A DNA stretch of 64,000 bases from Heterohyrax brucei (Eukaryota > Chordata > Mammalia > Hyracoidea > Procaviidae): positions 72,897,833 through 72,961,832 of the forward strand of contig CM053141.1 in the NCBI GenBank assembly GCA_028571685.1, in the 5' to 3' direction. Below are positions 1 through 11,809 of the stretch, piece by piece. Numbering within the stretch: the stretch's first letter is position 1; every line of letters begins with the position of its first letter. The notes beneath the pieces are model-generated. The model saw only the letters and a program-made list of their open reading frames with translations. It was not told the origin of the DNA and made no database searches. Made by a program: the position numbers and the translations under genes.

Positions 1-412
1 ATTGTGATATATCCATGCAATTGAATGGTGTTTCACAATAAAAATAAATGAAGCATTGATAAATGATACTCCATGAAAATATTATTCTAAGTGAAAAAAA
101 AAAGCCAGTCACAAAAAGACTATATTATTGTATGATTCCATTTATATTAAATGTCCAAAATAAGCAAATCCATACTTAAAGCAAATTAGTGGTTTTCTAC
201 GGCTGTGGGACCTGGCAACAACCAAGAGTAACTGCTAATGGGTACAAGGTTTCCTTTTTGAACAATAAAAATGTTCTAAAGTTGATTGTGGTGACAGGTA
301 CATAGCTCTATGAGTATTCTAAAAACAATCAAGTTGTACAATTTAAGTGGGTGAATTGCATGGCATTTAATTATATTTCAGTAAAACTATTATTAAAAAA
401 ATAAAAATAAAA
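1..412 (+). mobile_element. Old L1 LINE, 3' end (ORF2 tail and 3'UTR)
   Basis: The segment reads as the end of an ancient mammalian L1. It has the ORF2-terminal stretch in which a primed cell-culture-like phrase becomes 'agtgaaa..aagccagtcacaaaaagac', then 'tgtatgattccatttatat', then a 3'UTR ending in an A-rich tail near 380-412. Many substitutions relative to the familiar L1M pattern make it old. The left edge is cut by the window, so its length is unknown. The family assignment is from recognition only. Confidence 0.65.
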
Positions 413-527
413 TAGATCACTGATTGAATGAGGTCAGAAATGGAAAAGCAGCAAAGAACATGAAGAATCTTTGCACAAGTGGAGGCAATGTTGTTCCTTG
501 GTTGTGATGGTGATTTCTTGAGCATAT
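413..527. other. Short unassigned spacer
   Basis: This lies between the L1 tail and the RTE 3' end. I see no recognisable repeat or coding signal in it. Confidence 0.4.
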
Positions 528-3073
528 ATTGTTGTTAGGTGCCATGGAGTTGGTTCTAACTCATATTGACCCTATGCACAACACAACCAAATACTACCCA
601 GTTCTGCACCACACCCACAGTTGTTTTTATGCTTAACTCCACTGTTGCAGCCACTGTTTCAGTCCATCTTGTTGAGGGTCTTCCTCTTTTTCCTGACCTT
701 CCATTTTATCAGCATGATGTCCTTCCCAAGGACTGATCCCTCCTGACAACATGTCCAAAATATGTAAGATGTAGTCATGCCATCCATGCTTCCAAGGAGC
801 CCTCTAGATGTTCTTCTTCCAGAACAGATCTGTTTGTTCTTTTGGTAGTCTATGGTATATTCAATATTCTTCTCCAAAATCACGGCTGTCAATTCTTCTG
901 TCTTTCTCACTCATCATCCAGCTTTTGCATGCCTATTGTGCAATTGAAAACACAATGGCTTGGGTCAGGTGCACCTTAATCCTCAAGATGACTGTTTACT
1001 TTTCAACGCTTTAAAGAGGTCTTTGGCAGCAGATTTTCCCAATGCAATGTGTCTTTTGATTTCTTGACTGCTGCTTCCGTAGTTGTTGATTGCATAACCA
1101 AGTAAAATGAAATCCTTGACAGCCTCAATCTTTTCTCCGTTTATCATGATGTTGCTTACTGGTTCAGTTGCGAGGAACTCTTGTTTTGCTGCTGTTGAGG
1201 TGCAATTCATATTGAAGGCTGTGGTCTTTGATCTTCATCAGTAAATGTCCCAAATCTTCTTCACTTTCAGCAAGCAAGGTTGTGTCATCTGCATAATGCA
1301 TGTTGTTAATGAATATTCCTCCAGTTCTAATTCCTCATTCTTATTCATATAGTCAAGCTTCTTGGGTTATTTGCTTGGGTTACAAATTGACAAGGTAAGC
1401 TGAGAGGATACAACCCTAATGCACAGTTATACTGACTTTAAACCATGTGATGTCCCTTTGTTCTGTTGGAACAATTACCTCTTGATCCATCTACAGATCC
1501 CTCATGAGCATAACTAAGTGTTCTGGAATCCCATTCTCTGCAATGTTAGCCATACTTTATATTCTACTCAGTTGAATTCCTTTGCATAATCAAACATCTT
1601 TCTAGCATTCTAGTAAACATCTTTCTAGTATTCTCTGCTTTCAGCTAAGATCCGTCTGACATCAACAATGATATCCTTGGTTTCAAGTCCTCTTCTGAAT
1701 CCAAATTAAATTTCTGACAGTTCTCCATCAATATAGTGCTACAGTCACTTTTGAATGATCTTTAGCAAAATTTTATTTGCATGTGATATTAATGATAACG
1801 TTTGATAATTTCTGCATTTGGCTGGATCACCTTTCTTGAGAATAGGCATAAATACACATCTCTTCCCATCGGTTGGCCAGGCCACTGTCCTCCAAATTTC
1901 TTAGCTGCATTTGTTTGTTCAGACATCTAAAGTTATACTCTATCAATTCTTGGAGCCTTGTTTTTCACCAATGCCTTCAATACAACTTCGACTTCTTTCC
2001 TCAGTATCACTGGTTCATGATCATGTGCTATCTCCTGAAATGGCTGAGCATCAACCAGTTCTTTCTGGTGTAGTGACTCTGTATATTCCTTCCATCTTCT
2101 TTTGATGATTCCTGAGTCACTTAATATTTTTCCAGTGGAATCCTTCACTATTGCAACCTAAGCAGTGAACCTTTTCTTCAGTTCTTTTACCATGACAAAT
2201 GCAGAGACTGTTCTTCTCTTTTTGTTTTCTATCTCCAGCTCTTTGCACACATCATTATAGTACTTTACTTTGTCTTTTCAGTCCACCCTTTGAGATCTTC
2301 CATTCAGTTCGTTTACTTCATCATTTCTTCCTTTTGCTTTATCTACTCAATGTTCAAGAGAAAATTTCGTCTATTTGCACAGATGGGCATTGGTTTGTTA
2401 ACTGTGTATTCTACCTGGTGAGGTCCATGTGTATAGTACCTGTTTATGCTAGTAAAAAAAAAAACAAAAACAAAACAGTATTTGCAATGAAGAAGTCATT
2501 GGCCTTGCAAAACTCTATCATGTGATCTCCAGCATCATTTGTATCACCAAGGCCATATTTTCGAACTACCATTCTTTCTTCTTTCTAACTTTTGCGTTCC
2601 AATCACCAGTAATTGTCAATTCATCCTGATTGTATGTGGCATCGATTTTGGACTGTAGAAGCTGGTAAAAATCTTCAGTTTCTTCATCTTTGGTCTTAGT
2701 AGTTGGTGATTAAATTTGAATAGTGATCATATTAGCTGGGCTTCCTTTTAGGTGTGTGAATATTATCCTACCACTGACAGTATTGTACTTTAAAATAAGA
2801 TCTTAAAATGTTCTTTTTGATGATGAATGCAATGTCATTCCTCTTCAAGCTGCCATTCCCATGATGGTAGACCATATGATTGTCAGATTCGAAGTGGCTG
2901 ATACTAATCCATTTGAGCTCACTAATGCTAGAGTATCAGTGTTGTATGTTCTGTTTCATTTTTTATTATTTCCAGTTTTCCTAGATTAATCAGTTTCTAA
3001 ATACCAGTGACATAGCTTTCTGCATTATAGCAACACACAAGCCCCCAAAGTACGAAAAACTGACAGACAAATG
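528..3073 (-). mobile_element. RTE (BovB-like, RTE1-type) LINE, near full length, internally deleted
   Basis: The element reads right to left. Its 5'UTR remnant lies at about 2990-3073, an apurinic-type endonuclease region at about 2400-2990 and reverse transcriptase at about 1000-2150. Its 3' end falls at 528 beside a TTGTTGTT motif typical of this family. The catalytic YADD is preserved at 1284-1295 on the minus strand, within HYADDTTLLAESEE. The endonuclease-RT linker is missing around 2370-2390 and most of the 5'UTR is missing near 3000. Many stops and frameshifts rule out function. Such a LINE encodes an endonuclease/RT that copies its own RNA into nicked DNA, and the 3' sequence is shared with AfroSINEs. 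Confidence 0.85.
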
Positions 3074-3320
3074 AAGCATAAGCATATACAACTGGAAAAA
3101 TTTGTAAAACGGTACAATTTAAATGTAGATTATTGTACTTAAGTTATTTTAAATGTACATCAATTATATTTCAACTACATGTTCTTTAGAAAATGTATAT
3201 ACAGAAAAATCTCTCTCATATTTCTAATATGTAGCCACCCACTTTCTATCTTCAGATACAATTAACATTATTATTTGTTTACCTATTCTTACTAGACATA
3301 TTTTATTCACATATGTCTCA
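3074..3320. other. AT-rich unassigned sequence
   Basis: Low-complexity, AT-rich DNA lies between the RTE and the AfroSINE pair. The phrase 'aaatgtacatcaattatatttcaactac' (3158-3180 region) resembles an old L1 3' end, but it is too short to assign. Confidence 0.3.
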
Positions 3321-3672
3321 TGGTACAGCAGTTAAGTGCCTGGCTGCTAACTGAAAGTTTGAATGAGTAGCTCCAAGGTAGAAAAGACGTGGTTATCCAT
3401 CCCCATAGTGATCAACCCAGCTGCCATTTAGTCAATTCTGACTCACAGCAACCCTATAGGACAGAATAGAATTGCCTCATAGCATTTCCAAGCAACAGCT
3501 GGTGAACTCAAATTGCTGACCTTTTGGTTAGTAACAAAGCTCTTACACACTGTGCCACCAGGGTTCCCACATAAAGATTATAGCTTTGGAAATCCAAAGG
3601 GCCAGATCTTCTCTGTCCTATATGGTTGCTGTGAGACAAAATCAACTCAGTGTCACACAGTAACAACAAACA
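3321..3672 (+). mobile_element. AfroSINE (+), split by a nested SINE
   Basis: The head (about 3321-3400: GTTAAGTGCCTGGCTGCTAA, then the 'gaaaagacgtgg' block) and the tail (about 3569-3672: 'cataaagattatagc', 'ctgtcctata', 'atcaactcag', 'taacaacaaa') form one full-length SINE when the middle is removed. SINEs of this type have a tRNA-derived head with pol III promoter ancestry and an RTE-like 3' end. The copy is highly diverged and inactive. Confidence 0.75.
3408..3568 (-). mobile_element. AfroSINE (-), nested inside another AfroSINE
   Basis: The reverse complement runs from a head at 3568 (GGGAACCCTGGTGGCACAGT-like) to a tail near 3412. It interrupts the plus-strand AfroSINE exactly between its 'gacgtggttatcc' and 'ataaagatta' blocks, so it is the later insertion. 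Confidence 0.8.
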
Positions 3673-3874
3673 CGTTCTTGTATACACTATTTTCCTTTTT
3701 TGAAAACAAATGGTAGCATACTACATACATTATTCTATACCTTTTTTCTTCACTTGATATATTTTGAAGATTATTCTTTATCTGAATAATTTTCATTTTG
3801 AAATGAAAAAAGTATTTTCCTCCTTTTATATATACTTAGAATTAGGTGATCTGGATGCATCATAATTTGTTTAG
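3673..3874. other. AT-rich unassigned sequence
   Basis: About 200 bp of T-rich sequence. No motif, reading frame or repeat is recognised. Confidence 0.3.
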
Positions 3875-4515
3875 TGTCTTGGCTATCTAGTGCTGCTATA
3901 ACAGATATACTACAAGTGGGTGACTTTAACAAACAGAAGTTTATTCTCCGACAGTCTAGTAGACTAGAAGTCTGAATTCAGGATAGTAGCTTCTGGAGAA
4001 GGCTTTCTCTTTCTGTCAGCTCTTGAGGAAGGTCCTATCATCAATCTCCCCCTAGACTAAAAGCTTCCCATGCAGGAACCCTGGGTCCAGAGGATGCCCT
4101 CTTCTCCCCACATTACACTCTTGGTAGTATAAAGTCTCTATATTTCTCTGCTCACCTCCCTCTGTATCTCAGAAGAGAGTGGCCCAAGACACAACCCAAT
4201 CCTGTAGATTAAGTCTGTCCCCATCAACACAATGCCACCAATTCCACTTCATCAACGTCATAGAGATACGATTCATAACCAAAAAACTATAATAATAAAC
4301 CTGTTGCCAATGATTCAATTCCAACTCATAATGACCCTATAGGACAGAACAAACACGGAGCAGCTGGTGGACTCAGACTGCTGACTTTTTGGTTAGCAAC
4401 TATAACTTTTAACTACTATGCCACTAGTGTTTCCAAAACCCACAACACATAGGAAAATCACATGAGATGACAAAATGGTGGATAACCCCTGGGAATCATA
4501 GCCAAGTTGGTAGAC
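3875..4515 (-). mobile_element. MaLR-type (ERVL-MaLR) LTR, minus, with nested AfroSINE
   Basis: The sequence starts at TGTCTTGGCTATCTAGTGCT (3875) and contains the A-rich, splice-poor LTR landmarks seen in three other copies here: 'acaagtgggtgactttaac', 'agaagtctgaattcagg', 'cagaagagagtggcccaag'. It continues past the SINE at 4437 with 'cacataggaaaatcacatgagat' and 'ggaatcatagccaag'. The 5' end of the LTR, at the high-coordinate side, is cut. It is a non-coding remnant of an endogenous retrovirus-like element. No internal gene is attached. Confidence 0.65.
4296..4436 (-). mobile_element. AfroSINE (-) inside the MaLR LTR
   Basis: The reverse complement gives the head 'ggaaacactagtggcatag' at the right and a 3' end ATTGGAATTGAATCATTGGC at the left. 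LTR sequence resumes directly on both sides, so the SINE is the younger insertion. Confidence 0.8.
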
Positions 4516-4887
4516 ATTCTTCACCAGGCAAAGAACCATGCTGAGGTGCTTGCTGACAGCAGAGGTGTATATGGAATGGATTCTGAAAGAAGGTAGTTCT
4601 TAATACTTGTTGTGACCATGTAACCAGCTGTAGAAACAATGACTCTAGTTGTTATATTTCTGCTTTGTATATGTGAGCTAAGTATTTTGTTTTCTGCAGT
4701 CATGAAATATAAGATGTATACAGGACTAATGCATTTTTGGTTGTATACGTGTTCATTGTATCTTGCTAGCTACAAGCATGACCTTATAATTGTCCTTATT
4801 CAGATATCATTCCTGATTATCCTCTGAATACAATAAAGCACTATGATTCTCAGTGGTATGGCAGTGGTACAACGTCATTATCACATC
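4516..4887. other. Unassigned, possibly single-copy sequence
   Basis: No known repeat is recognised in about 370 bp. Short frames exist on both strands but show no domain, and an 'aataaag' near 4830 is not backed by any gene structure. Confidence 0.3.
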
Positions 4888-5009
4888 GCTATGAATTAAA
4901 TTGTGTTTCCCAAAAAATGTGTGTAGAAATTTGTCTGGGCCGTGATTCCAAGTATTGTGTATACTATAAACCCTGCCTCTGTGATGTTAATGAGGGAGGA
5001 TCTGCCTAC
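4888..5009 (+). mobile_element. MaLR-type LTR fragment (+), 5' part
   Basis: The text 'gaattaaattgtgtttcccaaaaaatg..tctgggcc..gattccaagtattgtg' matches the start of the solo LTRs at 15000 and 43695. It ends with 'gatgttaatgagggaggatc', where an AfroSINE tail replaces the remainder. Confidence 0.6.
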
Positions 5010-5090
5010 CCTTGAAAACTCTATGGAGCATTTCTACTTTGTCCTATAGGGTCACTATGAGAATATACTTGACAGCAGTGGGTTTTGTTT
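5010..5090 (+). mobile_element. AfroSINE (+), 5'-truncated
   Basis: Only the 3' half is present: 'cttgaaaactctatggagca', 'tgtcctatagggtcactatgag', 'cttgacagcagtgggttttg'. Confidence 0.75.
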
Positions 5091-5477
5091 ATCTATTAGT
5101 GCAACAGTGCCAGGTTATTTTATTTACTATAGCTTTGTAAGAACAGCTGATACCTAGCAGGGCTAGTTTCACCTCCTTCTATCTTCTTTATCTGAATTTT
5201 TCCTAGCTCTCCCTGCTTGTTTATTTTTCCATTTGAACATTCTAATTAGCTTATATAGTTCCAGAGGAAAAAGAAATCCTTTCGATATTTTTATTGGGAT
5301 CACATTAAATTTATAGATTACAGGAAATTGAAATCTTTCTGATTTGTCCTTGCTATCCAATCACAGTTTGCCTTTTCATTTGTCCAAGATTTCTTTTACC
5401 AACATTTATGTTCTTTATTCATATTAGTTTTGTATATTTCCTTGCCTGTTGAGTTAGTCTAATTGTATTGTCTATGC

Positions 5478-5552
5478 TCTTAAAAAAAAAAAAAAAAAAA
5501 AAAAACATTGCTATTGAGTTGATTCCAACTCAGAGTGACTCTATAGACTCTG
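5478..5552 (-). mobile_element. AfroSINE (-), 5'-truncated, with long poly-A stretch
   Basis: A run of about 25 A (5481-5506) is followed by 'cattgctattgagttgattcc' and 'actcagagtgactctatag', which is the reverse complement of the AfroSINE 3' end. L1 sequence resumes at 'actctgttaaatg'. Confidence 0.65.
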
Positions 5553-6180
5553 TTAAATGAAAATGGTGATCGAGGATAATTTTTTCTTGTTCTTAACTTT
5601 AATGAAAATGTTTCTAGCATCTTCCTGTTAAGAATCATGTTAGTTTAGTAGGATCTCTCTCTACATATATACACATTTATATGCACAGATCTGTTATCTA
5701 TCAAGAGATTTTAAATATCAAGAACATAAATTGAACCTTGCTAAATACTTTAAAAGCCTTCATGGAGATTATAATATTATTTTTACTTAATTTATTAACA
5801 TAATAAATCTTATAATGAATTTTTATAATACTGAATAATTCTTGCATTCCTGAAATAAATTTTACTACTCTATTAATTTTTTAAATATGCTGCTAAATTC
5901 TGTTGGCTATTATTTTATTTAAGACTTTACATCAATATTTATAAGCAAAATTGATAGCTTGAGCTTTTTGTTCAATTCCGTTGGATTTTGAAATGAATGC
6001 TATACTTGCATTATAAAGTGCTTTGGAAGCATACATTATTTTCTGTGGTAAAGAATAATTTGAAATGCATTCCAGTTCTCAACCCAATAAAAGTTTAGTA
6101 GAATTTCCCCATGAAATCATCAAGCCAATTACTACTTGCTAGGGGATATATCTTAAGTGGTTTTCTCCCATGGCAATTGG

Positions 6181-6345
6181 TGAAACCCTGGTGATGCAGT
6201 GTTTAAGTGCTAGCCTGTTAACCAAAAGCTCAACAATACAAATCCACCAGGCACTTCTTGAAAACCCCAGGAGACCATTCTACTCTGTCCTATAGGGTTA
6301 CTATGAGTTGGAATTGACTCAGCAATGACCAGTTTGGTATTAGTT
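6181..6345 (+). mobile_element. AfroSINE (+) with 11-bp target-site duplication
   Basis: Full length, from 'tgaaaccctggtgatgcagtg' to 'gactcagcaatgaccagtttgg'. It is flanked by perfect copies of ATGGCAATTGG at 6170-6180 and 6346-6356, which proves insertion into the old L1 by target-primed reverse transcription. Confidence 0.9.
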
Positions 6346-7829
6346 ATGGCAATTGGGAGGATGACATTTTTTACATCTGGGTCAGTTCTAGCGATTCACT
6401 TTTTCTAAAAAATTACAAATTCATCTCACTTCTCAAATTTACTATAAATGTGGACCAAAAAGAAAGTTTTGTGACTTTTTTAGTTTCTTCTGTTCAAGTA
6501 TCTCTTTTACTAGTGTCATTTGTTCTATATTATTTGCTTTCCTCCCTATTATTGTGTTTAGGGTAGCTAATATATCTTTAAAAAATGTTTTTCTCACACA
6601 GAACCAGCTGTGGATTTTGTTCCACATATAGTTTCCATTTTTAGGTTAATTTCTGCTTTATTCTCTCTCTCTCATTTTTTTTCCTTCTACTTTCCTTAGC
6701 TTTATTTTGCTTCCTTAAAATCTTCTTAAAATGAGGGGGTGGAGCAAAGACGACAGACTAGACACATATCACCTCAGTTCCCTCTGAAAACTAAAGCCTG
6801 GAATGATAATCAAACAGAGAACTCTGGACACCCAGGGAGCACTAGAATGTGGCATAGGGTTATCAGATTGGACTATGCACCACTAAACAGCAACCTTCTT
6901 CTCTCTGGCACAAGCAAATGCATGCTGAGCCCTGCTCCTGCTGACTTGCCTCTTGGGGGACTGAAGGTACTGATGCTTTTCTTGTTGTTGTTATCTGGGA
7001 TGTGGGGGATGGGAATGAGCTGGCAAATACGCTCAACAGCAGTGCTAAAGTAAACAGTGTATAGTACAGCAGAAAAACAGTATGTGGCATAGTAACATTT
7101 TGAGAGCCCAGCTGCTGACTGAGGGCACCACTACCCCCCCACCCTCTCTTTTCTGAGCTCCACCATAGATTCACCTGTTTCGTAGCAGAAAGGGCAGCTC
7201 AGCTAAGATGCCATCTTGGTCAGCTGAGAAGAGGAGTCACCCAACCAGACTCTTCAGCAGGGGCTAATTTCCAAGCTGAGAAGCAGAGCCAGTCTAGAAA
7301 GCACTTTCCCAGCAGAAAGGTTGTGTTTAGCATAGTGTTATCTTATCAGTGGGGCCTGGATGTACCACCTCCTTAGTTTGAAGTAAGTTGTAGCATCTGG
7401 GGGAAGGCAAGAGGTACTTCCGTTGTCAACTGGAAGTCAGGGCCTGCCATACCTGATGGCCTGACTGATTTTGGCAGCTACTGGACCCCTCCTAGCTTTT
7501 TTAAATAAGGCTGCCTGGAGAAATGACTGCTGAATGGCCCAGCAGCATCTCTTCCAGCCTTTACTGAGCCACATCATAGAGTCGGTTGACACACACCCCC
7601 TAGTGACTCCATAAGAAGGGCATCATATTTGCCAGCCAGGAGGTGGAGCCTGACAACCCAGAGAGTCACGTGGGGCCAGTCACTTGAGTACACAGAGGTG
7701 GCTGAAGACCAACTCTCTTCTCAGAACTACATCTCAGCTCCTTTTGAGGTAACATCACAGAAACTGAACAGCCTCTAGATGGCCATAAGGCAATAAATCA
7801 TTGCTAACCATTTAAAGAAAGAGTCACCA

Positions 7830-8708
7830 AGGCTCTGGAAAACTCTCAAAATAAAGAAGCAAAAACTTCCCAGATGAAGAAGCCCTTCTGAAACTATTGG
7901 AGGCTGAGTATAAAAGAATTATGTAGAGAGCCCTCCTACAGATTAAACAAAATGCAGCAGAGCAAAATGAAAAATTAAGCCAGCTATTCAAGCCAACAGA
8001 ACATCAATGATCTGAAATCCAGCAGATCAATAACAAAATTACAGAATTAGACAATTCAATTCAAAGCCAAAAGAGCAGAATTGAGGGGATAGAAGTCAGA
8101 CTTAGTGACCTTGATAATAGAGCAACTGATGCCAGCGTTTGTGAGAAGAAATCAGAGAAAAAAAATTAGAAAAATGGGACTCCTCTAATAGGAATAATCT
8201 ATGATGAATTGGAGATTCTGAACAGGGAGGTATAGTAGAAAATACAGAGAGTATTGTTGTTGAGTTGCTGACAGAAAATTTCCCTGGAATTATGGAAGAA
8301 GACATACATATCCAACACGTGTATCGAACACCACAAAAACTAGACTACAAAAGAAAGACACCAAGACATATCACAATCAAGTTGAATAAAATGAAACATA
8401 AACAGATTCTCTTAAAGGCAGCAAGGCTTAAAGCAAAGCTAGCATTTGGAGGGAAGCTTTATAGACTTTAGCCTGACTTCTCAACAGAAACAATGCTGGC
8501 AAGGAGGCATTGGGATGACACCTTAAAAGCCTTGAAGGAGAAAAACTTCCACCCAAGAATTATATATCCTGCAAAACTGTCTCTCAAATATGAAGATGAA
8601 ATTAAGACATTCACAGATAAACAGAAGCTTAGAGACTTTGTAAAAATGAAACCCAAACTACAAGAAATACTGAAAGAAGGTCTTTGCTTAGAAAAACAAA
8701 ACCATTAA
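7830..8708 (+). pseudogene. L1 ORF1 (RNA-binding chaperone), decayed
   Basis: The recognisable order is as follows. A coiled-coil part (about 7940-8160) holds heptad-like runs such as NEKLSQLF and SEIQQINNKITELDNS. The RRM-like and C-terminal part (about 8265-8708) has LLTENFPGI, RKTPRHITIKLN and FHPRIIYPAKLS. L1 ORF1p normally trimerises through the coiled coil and coats L1 RNA. In-frame stops occur in both halves (for example just after LYRL at about 8471), so no full protein can be made. The same landmarks appear in the minus-strand L1 at 22205-23135. Confidence 0.8.
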
Positions 8709-10376
8709 ATGTATATTTAAGGAGGCAATACAGGACACAGCATCCAGAAACCTACTCAGTTAGGGAAGCCACAAAACTCAATCAAAGCTACAATACGAAA
8801 AGAAGGGAACCAGTGATCATATCATGAAAAGTATGTCACCATCACACTAAAAAGAGGGACGTGCTACAGTAGTTATAGTCTTTTCAGATGGAGATGAAGC
8901 TAAAAAGATATGCAGAAGTTAAAACTGGGCTTAAACCTAGAATATGAAAAGGGACCACAAGGGTAGTTGAAAAGCACAATAATGATGCAACATATCAAAA
9001 CAAGGAACATAATATATAAGTCTCAACAAACACAAAACCTATACTGAAAAAGATGAATGGGTCTTAAAGAATGGGTCATACAGAATGACCCAGAACAGAA
9101 TATTAAGAGCAACATTGAAAACACTAACACAAAAATAAATACATCCAAATGACAGCACTAAACACATACCTATCAATACTCACACTGAATGTAAACAGAC
9201 TGAATGCTCCAATAAAGAGACAATGAGTGATATTCTGGATCAAAAGACATGACCCATCTCTATGTTGCTTACAAGAAACACAACTTAGATTTAAAGATAT
9301 AAATGATGTGAAAATTAAAGGATGGAATAATGTATACTAAGCTAACAATATACAAAGGAGAGCAAGTGTGGCAATACTAATCTCAGATAAAATAGATTTT
9401 AATGTAAAATCTACCATCCTGGACAAGGATGGTCACTATTTATTGCTGGAAGTTTCAATACATGAGCAGGACTTAACAATATTAAATAATTACCAGAGCA
9501 TCTAAATACATTGAACAAACACTGACTACATTGAAAAATGGATGGATCACCCCACAATAATAGTTCGAGACTTCAATACTCCACTTTCAGTAATGGAGGG
9601 ATCATCCAGAAAAAAAGCACAGTAAAGACACAGATCTTATTGCTACAATTAAGCAACCAGACCTCATCGACACATACAGAACTTTTTTATCCATCAACAG
9701 ATAAATATAGCTTCTTCTCCATTGCACATGAAACATTTTCCAGAACAGACCATGTGTTAGGTCATAAAGCAAATCTCAACAAAATCCAAACCACTGAATT
9801 ATTGCAAAGCATTTTCTTGGACTATAAAGCCATAAAAGTTTAAATCAATAGCAGAAAAAACATAGGTAGAAATTGGAACTCAGAAACTAAACAACAGCTT
9901 GCTAGAAGCCATGGGTTACAGAAGAAATCAAGGATGAAATAAAGACATTTATGGAATCAAATGAGGATGAAAATACATCCTACCAGAAGCTATCAGATAC
10001 AGAAAAAGCAGTGCTCAGTCGTTTTATCTCTATCAGTGCACGTATCCAGAAGAAAGAAAGGACCCAAACCAAAGAATTAACACCATAGCTTGAACAAGTA
10101 GAAAGAGAGCAACATAGGAAACCCTCAGGCACCAGAAGAAAACAGATAATAAAGATCAGAGCACAACTAAATGAATTAGAGAATAGAACAACTGGCAAAA
10201 TTAACAAAATCAAAAGCTGGGTTTTCCTTGTTTGTTTGTTTTTAAAGATCAACAAAGTTGGTAAAGCATTGGCTAAACTTACAAAAGAAAAACAGGAAAG
10301 GAAGCAAATAACCCGAATAAGAAAGAAGATGGAAGCTGTCACTACAGACCCAACTGAAATAAAAAGTATCATAACA

Positions 10377-10590
10377 TATGGTTCTATGTGCCTATAGGAT
10401 ATCATCCAGCTGACCTTTTACTGGAGGAAGAGAGAGGAGAGGAGGGGATAGGAGACTGTTGGGAGGACAGGACATGTATGGAGCAGAGAGAAAGAGTGTG
10501 CTGTCACCAGGCAGGGAGAGCACTGGGAGCTGCATATAGTTGAGTATGCAAATTCATATGGGAATGTACATTTTCGTTCAATCATAATAA
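10377..10590 (+). mobile_element. L1 3'-end insertion (5'-truncated) nested in L1 ORF2
   Basis: About 214 bp matching only the last part of the L1 3'UTR: 'cctataggatatcatccagctgacc', 'gagaggagaggaggggatagg', 'gagtgtgctgtcaccagg', 'ttcaatcataataaaa'. The same blocks are at 12890-13089 and 38085-38290. The perfect 16-bp duplication AAAAAGTATCATAACA lies at 10361-10376 and 10591-10606. It is the clearest single retrotransposition event in the window. Confidence 0.95.
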
Positions 10591-11641
10591 AAAAAGTATC
10601 ATAACAGAATGCTATGAAAGACTGTACTCTATCAATTTGAAAACCTACAGGAAATGAACAAATTCTGGAACCATATCATCTACCACAATTATCACAAGGA
10701 GAAGTAGAACAACTTAATAAACCCATCACAAAGGAAGACATTGAAAAAGTTATTGAAAAACTACCAACCCAAAAAAAGCCCAGGCCCAGATGGCTTCACT
10801 GCATAATTCCACCAAACTTTTAGAGAAGAGTTAACTCCAATACTACTGATACTACTTCACCACATAGAAAGAGATGCAATACTACCTAATCGATTCTATG
10901 AAGCTAGCCTAACCCTGATACCAAAGCCATGGAAAGATCCCACTAAAAAAGAGAATTACAAACCAGTATCACTCATGAACCTAGATGCAAAAATCTTTGA
11001 CAAAATCCTTGCCAATAGAATTAAACAACATATTAAAAAAAAAATTCATCGTGACCAAGTAGGATTCCTACCAGGGATACAAGGCTGTTTCAACATCAGA
11101 AAAACAATTATAAAGAACACAAAAAATATGAACCACCTGATTGTCAATTGATGCAGAAAAGGCTTTCAACATAGCCCAACACCAATTTACGCTAAAAACT
11201 CTCAGCAAAATAGGAATAGGATTCTTCAGAGCAGTAAGGGGTATCTACACAAAGCCTACATCACCCTGAATGGAGCCAAACTGAAAGAACTCCCCTTGAG
11301 AACAGAAATTAGGCAAATATTTCCACTCTCACCACTTCTATTCAACATTGTACTAGAAGTTCCGACCAGAGCAGTTAGACAAGACAAAGAAGTAAAGGGT
11401 ATCTGTATCAGCAAAGAATAAGTAAAAATCTCCCTATTTGTATGTGATATGATTGTATATGCAGAGAATCCTGAAGGATCTGTAAGTAAACTACTCAAAC
11501 TAATACAAGAGTTCTGAAAAGTATTGGGATATAAGATAAACACAAGAAATCAGCAGGATTCCTTTACACGAACAAAGAGATCATCAAAGAAGAAATTACC
11601 AAATCAATATCATTTGCTATAGCTCCCAAGAAGATTAAATA

Positions 11642-11809
11642 AAACCCCCCAAAGCCAAACCCACTGCCATAAAGTCGGGTCCAACTCATAAGGATCCTAG
11701 AGGTCAGAGTAGAACTGCCCCATAGTTTCCAAGGAGCACCTGTTGGATTTGAACTGCTGACCTTTTGATTAGCAGAAGTAGCACTTACCCCACTATGCCA
11801 CCAGAATTT
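11642..11809 (-). mobile_element. AfroSINE (-) nested in L1 ORF2, with TSD
   Basis: Full-length on the minus strand, head near 11805 and tail near 11650. It is flanked by AAGAAGATTAAATA (11628-11641) and AAGAAGATAAAATA (11810-11823), a 14-bp duplication with one mismatch. ORF2 text resumes in register of content after it. Confidence 0.9.

Larger units (their letters stand above)
5091..6734 (-). mobile_element. Old L1 LINE ORF2 (-), with two nested AfroSINEs
   Basis: Read on the minus strand, 5091-6720 follows L1 ORF2 backwards. The text 'gatatttttattgggatcacattaaatttatagatta' near 5285-5325 is the classic ORF2 C-terminal region, and the RT palm region lies further right ('ctgttaaatgaaaatggtgat' near 5548-5570). 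Stops are dense. A younger L1 (6735-13089) is inserted at its right edge; the host duplication 6717-6734 and 13090-13107 shows that this older copy was split. AfroSINEs at 5478-5552 and 6181-6345 are also insertions into it. Confidence 0.65.

Noticed and set aside
2199-2525. 108-codon plus-strand frame
   Set aside because: It runs antisense through the RTE linker and endonuclease region and has no recognised domain; low stop density in antisense RTE explains it.
5481-5506. Poly-A run as tail of a processed pseudogene
   Set aside because: The run directly precedes reversed AfroSINE sequence inside an L1, so it belongs to the SINE insertion.
9980-10405. 141-codon minus-strand hydrophobic frame
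   Set aside because: It is antisense to L1 ORF2 and ends in the nested L1 tail. The apparent membrane-like composition comes from A-rich sense codons read in reverse.
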